Source of the DNA: Schistosoma mansoni
Taxonomy: Eukaryota; Platyhelminthes; Trematoda; Strigeidida; Schistosomatidae
Length of the DNA stretch: 64,000 nt
Reading direction: 5' to 3'
Assembly (NCBI RefSeq): GCF_000237925.1
Contig: NC_031496.1
Location: 27,335,510-27,399,509, forward strand
Each line of letters begins with the position of its first letter. The first letter of the stretch is position 1. Below, piece by piece: positions 49,811-64,000 of this stretch. The notes below the pieces were generated by a model that worked only from the letters and a program-made list of their open reading frames with translations, searched no databases and was not told the origin of the DNA. Made by a program: the position numbers and the translations under genes.

Positions 49811-50265
49811 TGATAAGTTCAGTACATTGCGGATTCTTAGCATCTAAACAAGCTGCACAGCGATATGCCGAAGAAGTTTATTTTCAAAGTCCACTGAATC
49901 AGGACGTATCACATTATTTGACTAAGTCTATAGTAGGTTGTGATTTCTATAAAGAACTCATTACTTGCAGAGACTCAAAGTTTTCGACTACTAGGCGCAA
50001 CAATATAGTCATAGCTAACGGTCAACCTGTATTCATCACACAAATTGTCGTGGGTGGAAGGATTGGCTTTTGGGCTTTTAGTAACCCTTCTAATATCTCC
50101 ACTGACCCGTTGCCCTCCATTATTATAGGTATATTTAAGTACTCTGTAGCTAGCCACGAATATACATGGATTACCATTACTGGTATACCTCGTAAGTGTA
50201 TCTCTATCCTAATGCTTATTATTATGAGCTTATTATCCCCGTTTTACATACATTTTCGTCGGTAG
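49810..50265 (+). CDS. Unidentified open reading frame of about 150 residues
   Basis: Open for 151 codons, starting next to an AT microsatellite. I do not recognise it. The first half is ordinary soluble sequence (FLASKQAAQRYAEEVYFQSP; SIVGCDFYKELITCRDSKFS). The end is hydrophobic (ISILMLIIMSLLSPFYIHF) and could be a membrane segment. No splice partners found. It could be an exon, a mobile-element remnant, or chance; its length is above that of other non-gene frames nearby. Confidence 0.25.
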
Positions 50266-50737
50266 ACATTTTTCTAAGGCCATCGCACATATAATAGTTT
50301 AGTATTGTAGGTCTATAGTGTTAACGTGTTAACACGTTAGTTTTTATCCATAAATCCGATGTACATACAGGTATGGCCACGCACATCGGTTACACAAGTT
50401 CTTAGGCATGCATCCCATAGTATACATATAGGTATATTCACCTACCTGGGAATGTAGATGGTACTGCTCCCTTATCGTATTTGCGGCAACTGACTGTCTC
50501 TTACGCATTACACGCATACCACTGGTACAGAGACTTTCGCCTGTGCACATCATTGTGCACGCATAAGCATAAAAACTGTAAGGGAGGGTTGATGGTCACC
50601 TCTCCCTCGTATTCGCTACCACACCTTTTTGTTATGTCTTCGACCTGTTGGTTTAGGCCGCTATTTTTACTAACCACAAGGTAGGCATTTCAGCTTACGT
50701 TTGCTTTCTGGGTCTCAGGGCGTACCTACTTACACAA
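50266..50737. other. Intergenic, nothing recognised
   Basis: Spacer between the unidentified frame and a LINE fragment. Confidence 0.45.
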
Positions 50738-50794
50738 CTATACAAGCTTTGACCCATGCAACTCATATATAAGCATAAACATCGGGCTGGATTC

Positions 50795-51096
50795 CATCAG
50801 CAACAGTTTACTATGGAAGAGGACAAACCAGCTTCCAATTGAAGGAAAAATTAAAAGACACTTGAAATGGATGGGACATACATTGCGGAAATCACCAGAC
50901 TGCATCAGGAGGCAAGCTATAACTTGGAATCCTGAAGGAAAACGAAAATGAGGAAGGCCGAAGAACATACTACGTTGGGAATTGGAAGCAGACATTGATG
51001 AATGGCGACTGGAAAGGACTGTCCAGGACAGGGTTGGATGGAGAGTGCTGGTGGGTGGCCCATGCTCCTCGGTGTGGGGTAACAGATAAAAGTAAG
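50795..51096 (+). mobile_element. RTE-like LINE, last part of RT and 3' end
   Basis: Reads [20 protein letters not shown], then [19 protein letters not shown] and [19 protein letters not shown], ending in the AGTAAGTA tail. One stop lies in the frame (KRK, stop, GRPKN). It is the C-terminal end of the same broad family as 12755-16020, heavily 5'-truncated. Confidence 0.88.
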
Positions 51097-51960
51097 TACA
51101 TCGGACAGCCCGCAAGGTTCGACAGCCTTGAGGTTGGGATCCCGACAGTGCTGTAAAGAGGCCCTGGGTCGGATTTTACTGAGAAAATTTCCCTCCTTAT
51201 CGAGGAACTTCCTGAAAATGTTTCTTTAAAGAAATCTTCGTCAATTAAAATCCTCATTCCTAGCTTTGGATGCAATTCCGAAACTTACAGGTCGGCTTTC
51301 TGGGGACATTCTGTGGTCCAATTATGTACCAATACCTCAGTTGGCGTTTTCGACTCGCCTAGTTACTTCATATCTCTAATTGAGACCAAGCCTTTCTCTT
51401 AGTTGTAAACAACTTGTGATGAATAGTGTAGTTCGGGGAAAAAATGATTTCCTAAGAATAGCGAGTGTAAAATAATGTGAACAGTGTTATTGTCACCTAT
51501 TCTGAGTCCTATCATCCATACAGCTGTTGTTTGCTTTTTAACAAGATATTTTTGCACAATCCGGTAGTTCTTAGTCTGAAAAGTCATTCAATGTAACGCA
51601 TCTGTAAGCTTACTTGAATGTTGTTACAAATATTATTAGTTAAATAGTACATCACTTAGCTAATCTATCAGTGTTACTCCCATCATATTTGGTTTTAGCT
51701 GGTGTTTTGTGGAATATCCTAATCTACTTTATCATTTTTTTATTCAACTGTTTTCAAAATTACTCAACAGTCCTTCGTTATAATGGTTATAGTATTTTTG
51801 CGTATTGAGTGAGTTTTAGGCAGCAGAAATCACTTTTCCCTTCCAAAAATCGTAGTAACAGCTTCATTTCAGCATTTTTACAAGGTTTTGAGCTAGTATT
51901 AGCATTTTTTTGGACGCATAAAGCAAAGGGTTTTTAACTATCTTTGATGTCTATACTTTT
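51097..51960. other. Region upstream of METAP2
   Basis: AT-rich with no repeat that I recognise. It probably contains the METAP2 promoter, but I see no certain core element. Confidence 0.4.
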
Positions 51961-51972
51961 GTTTGTTTCGTG

Positions 51973-51974
51973 TA
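51973..51974 (+). promoter_or_regulatory. Possible splice acceptor just before the METAP2 start codon
   Basis: A pyrimidine-rich run (CTTTTGTTTGTTTCGTGTAG) ends 15 bases before the ATG. It could be the acceptor of a 5' UTR intron or of spliced-leader trans-splicing, which schistosomes use on part of their mRNAs. Confidence 0.35.
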
Positions 51975-51989
51975 GCTTGCAGACAAGCC

Positions 51990-61256
<9,267 letters not shown>

Positions 61257-61558
61257 GTAACTTCCAAGTTTTCCATTCAGGATCCACTGTAGACGTTATA
61301 AAATGTTTCGTTATTATGCTAATATTTGAAAGATTTATTTTTGTTTGAACATGTATCCAGGATACCGTTTGATGGAGTGTTCCACTATATGTCTCAGTCA
61401 TTATTGTTTTAATTGACTTTCCAGCTCTAACAATCCTTCTTAAGGCTCTCTGCTTATCAATCTTTATTTTGACCTCAATATCTGTGCGTTTATATCTATA
61501 TTGTGAACTTTCACGTTTTTATAGTAACAACCAGGTTTTGTAAATGAAGTCACATTTT

Positions 61559-61564
61559 AATAAA
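61559..61564 (+). terminator. METAP2: Candidate METAP2 polyadenylation signal
   Basis: AATAAA about 300 bases after the METAP2 stop codon, in a TTTTAATAAAGTTCAG context. No other clear AATAAA is seen between the stop and this site. Confidence 0.5.
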
Positions 61565-62239
61565 GTTCAGTAATATGTGAATTCTAGTTTTCTATCTACT
61601 TATTTCCTCTATATTGCAACACGAATTTAATATGTACGTCATTTTAGTGTAGAGGATATAAAATGAGAGTGGATTTTGCTAGACATACACCTGGTAGATG
61701 TGACATGTTTTTTTAATGGGGCTTTTTAACAGTCTTCCTATTTGTAATTGTGTGTAATTTTCCGCTTGGTCAAATTATAAATTCATACGTAATTAGATTA
61801 TCACTATTACGTTTGCTTGTTCCACAATATTCGTCCAGTAGACCTCTTATAGTGCTACCTACTTTCAGAGAAGAGTTACTCTTCCATTTCTAGCGGTGTA
61901 GTAAGAGACATTTCTTAAAATCCCTACTTGGTTTTCAGCAGAATGTATTTGTTTCTAAAACGGCATTTGTAAACTATGGTGAGTAGAATTTAGTATGCCA
62001 ATTCATGCGAAGAATTCCGCTTTGGAAATTGGTGATTTTCGAATAGATAAGTTTGCACAATAAATGAATGATGATAAAATATCTTGATTACACAACCATT
62101 TGATTATATGTCTCCTACATCGTTTTAGTCTTTAAAATCTAGAAATACTAAATTCAAAGTAATGTTGGGCACGAAATTACATTATCTCCAATACAAATGG
62201 CAATTTATGATCTCGCCATGATCAACTATTACTTTCGCA
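61565..62239. other. Intergenic, nothing recognised
   Basis: AT-rich spacer between METAP2 and repeat remnants. Confidence 0.45.
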
Positions 62240-62378
62240 GGATTTGATGGTTCTGTAGCGGTAAATAAATCCCCAAAATCAATAGCTCTGTATTTGTTCG
62301 ACATTGGGTGCTGACTACATTAGAATCAGTGGAATCATTTAGCTGAAGGCGCTCGGTCGTGCATCCGCACCAGCTCAC
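62240..62378 (-). repeat. Dispersed repeat, second copy
   Basis: Reverse complement of 47588-47720: CTGGTGCGGATGCACGACCG, then CACCCAATGTCGAACAAATA and GAGCTATTGATTTTGGGGAT. It directly precedes the Gypsy-like fragment. Confidence 0.75.
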
Positions 62379-63830
62379 AAGTGGGAACGCCATACTCAAA
62401 TCCTCCTGCGATCGCTAGCTACTTTAGATCAGTCACTTCTCGATACCACCCACAAGCAAACGGGTTGGTAGAACGCTTTCACCGACAACAAAGCTTCACT
62501 ATCAGCTGCAAACGTTTCACAGTGGACCGACGCTCTTCCACTCGTTTTACTAGGTATTCGCAATGCAGTGCAAGCTGACATTGGGTACATTGCAGCACAA
62601 CTTGTTTATGAAACGACACTCCGACGTCCAGGAAAATTCGTGGATCCTTCATCTTCTCCAATGAACATGGATCTAACTCCTACAAACGCAATTCGTCCAG
62701 TTAAACTGATGTTTTCGTTCATCCTGACTTCGTACGTCAAGACTCACATCGACGACCCTTCGAAACATCATACGAATGACCCTTCAAAGTTCTTCAGAGC
62801 GAACCTAAGTACTATACATTCGATAAGAACGGAACTAATGATGACATCAGCATCGATCGCATCGAAGCAGCATATTTAGGAGGAAATTCTATCCACGTCG
62901 ATTTTCATTCTGTACAATCGAACGACATGACTCCTACACTTATAATACCTCATCCGACAGTCAACGCGCACGTTGATGCTTCGGCAGTATCTGAAAATAA
63001 ACCTAAAACAACGCGTTATGGAAGAATAGTAAGATTTCCAGAACATTTAAATGACTATTGCACATATGACACTAGTTACCACTTTTCCTTATCGCAATTT
63101 TCCCTTGTATTTTATAAAAAAATGTTTAATATGTTTATACTTATGTATTTATTCAATAAAAGAACAAACAAAATTTGTTTGCTTATATGTGTATAATAAT
63201 TATTTTTTCTTTATGGAAAACCCGAAGAGGTACAGCTCTTTAAAAGTCGTTTTTACGCTATCTCATGTGTGTGACATTATTTACCTCTCGTTCTACCTCT
63301 TTGTGTCTTTACGCGCGTACGAGTGTATTTTGACATGCACTTACATTTTTTTTCTTTTCTAGGACGGCTGGAAAAGACGATAAAAAGAACTATGTAGTTT
63401 ACGAGGAACCAAATTTTTGATCGTACTATTTTTCTTTATTACTTTGTTGTACTTCACGGCCCCTGATAATGAGGAAAGACAACCAGATTCTGCTCAAATT
63501 CGCAAGCTATCAGTAGAGTGTTTGTCAACGACAAACTCGTTGGCTTTAAACTTCTATCTAACCTCGTCTTAGGGCAATCACTACCTCACTATGCGCGAGT
63601 GATCTATAGCGATAAATCCTCAGACTCAATAACTCACTTGACTTTCTCGGACACACTATTGACGCTCAACGTATTCTCCCTCGATGAGGCAAACTCGCGG
63701 CCATCCTGGGTCACTCAGAGTCGACCCTAGAAGTATACGACTGTAAAAACTAGGCACCGCAAATTTCACCGCTCGTTTCGACAGTGAATATCTTCGTCGC
63801 TTAGGAAAATTACCAAATTCGAATGGCCTT
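62379..63830 (+). mobile_element. Gypsy/Ty3-like LTR retrotransposon fossil (end of pol and following region)
   Basis: The integrase C-terminal region is recognisable (TSRYHPQANGLVERFHRQ near 62430-62490), followed by pol tail sequence to about 63060. 63360-63830 may be its 3' LTR or 3' flank, but I cannot define LTR ends. Schistosome Gypsy-like families of this type (Boudicca/Saci group) are known; which one is not decided here. It is broken in several places and incomplete at the 5' side. Confidence 0.65.
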
Positions 63831-63835
63831 ACTTA

Positions 63836-64000
63836 CGCCTGTTACTCCCAATGGAGCATAGGCCGCCGACCAGCTTTCTCCAACCCACTCTATCCTGGGC
63901 CTTCTTTTCTAGTTCTGTCCAGTTCTTGTTCATTCTTCTCATATCTGTCTCTATTTCTCGGCGTAATGTGTTCGTTGGTCTTCCTCTTCTCCTTTGACCT
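63836..64000 (-). mobile_element. RTE-like LINE 3' end, running off the window
   Basis: CTTACGCCTGTTACTCCCAA, GAGCATAGGCCGCCGACCAG, then TTTCTCGGCGTAATGTGTTC. It is the minus-strand end of the family at 12755-16020. The unbroken sequence here shows where the LTR cut the copy at 29697-30445. Confidence 0.88.

Overview
The window looks like nuclear DNA of a blood fluke (Schistosoma, Trematoda). The sequence is AT-rich and the host genes are cut into small exons by long, repeat-filled introns. One intron near the 5' end of a gene is only 38 bases long. The repeats include tRNA-derived retroposons of the Smalpha type carrying hammerhead ribozyme sequence, and several RTE-like LINE families of the kind common in schistosomes. 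I did not run any search, so the genus is an inference from these traits and from protein families recognised by eye.

Three host genes can be read, all on the + strand. (1) From 469 to 10524 lie the last ten exons of a polybromo-1 (PBRM1/BAF180) homologue: the second BAH domain, an HMG box, a long Q/P/T/S/V-rich stretch and a conserved C-terminal tail. Its bromodomains lie upstream of the window. (2) From 28557 to about 34903 (or 35026) lies an aquaporin of at least three exons. Its selectivity filter looks like that of a water channel, but the first NPA motif reads NPI. (3) From 51990 to 61256 lies a complete eight-exon methionine aminopeptidase 2 (463 residues) with all metal ligands present. 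Every exon join in the three models was checked for reading phase.

The rest is a graveyard of mobile elements. 10.5-28.5 kb holds a nearly full-length RTE-like LINE on the minus strand (12.75-16.02 kb) that carries a 605-bp LTR insertion, two copies of another solo-LTR-like repeat, and clusters of two tRNA-derived SINE families. The aquaporin intron holds a LINE 3' fragment split by a 549-bp LTR. 35.1-37.6 kb holds two LINE pieces back to back. 37.9-51 kb is gene-poor with decayed LINE, LTR and dispersed-repeat pieces. METAP2 intron 5 holds a foldback element and a 2.5-kb LINE in sense orientation. The window ends in the fossil of a Gypsy-like element and another LINE 3' end.

The most interesting signals concern the SINEs. 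Two different tRNA-derived families both carry hammerhead-like sequence. At least one copy (27.4 kb) keeps every core nucleotide. The units are circularly permuted and repeatedly sit as head-to-head inverted pairs, an arrangement that suggests they spread through circular or multimeric RNA.
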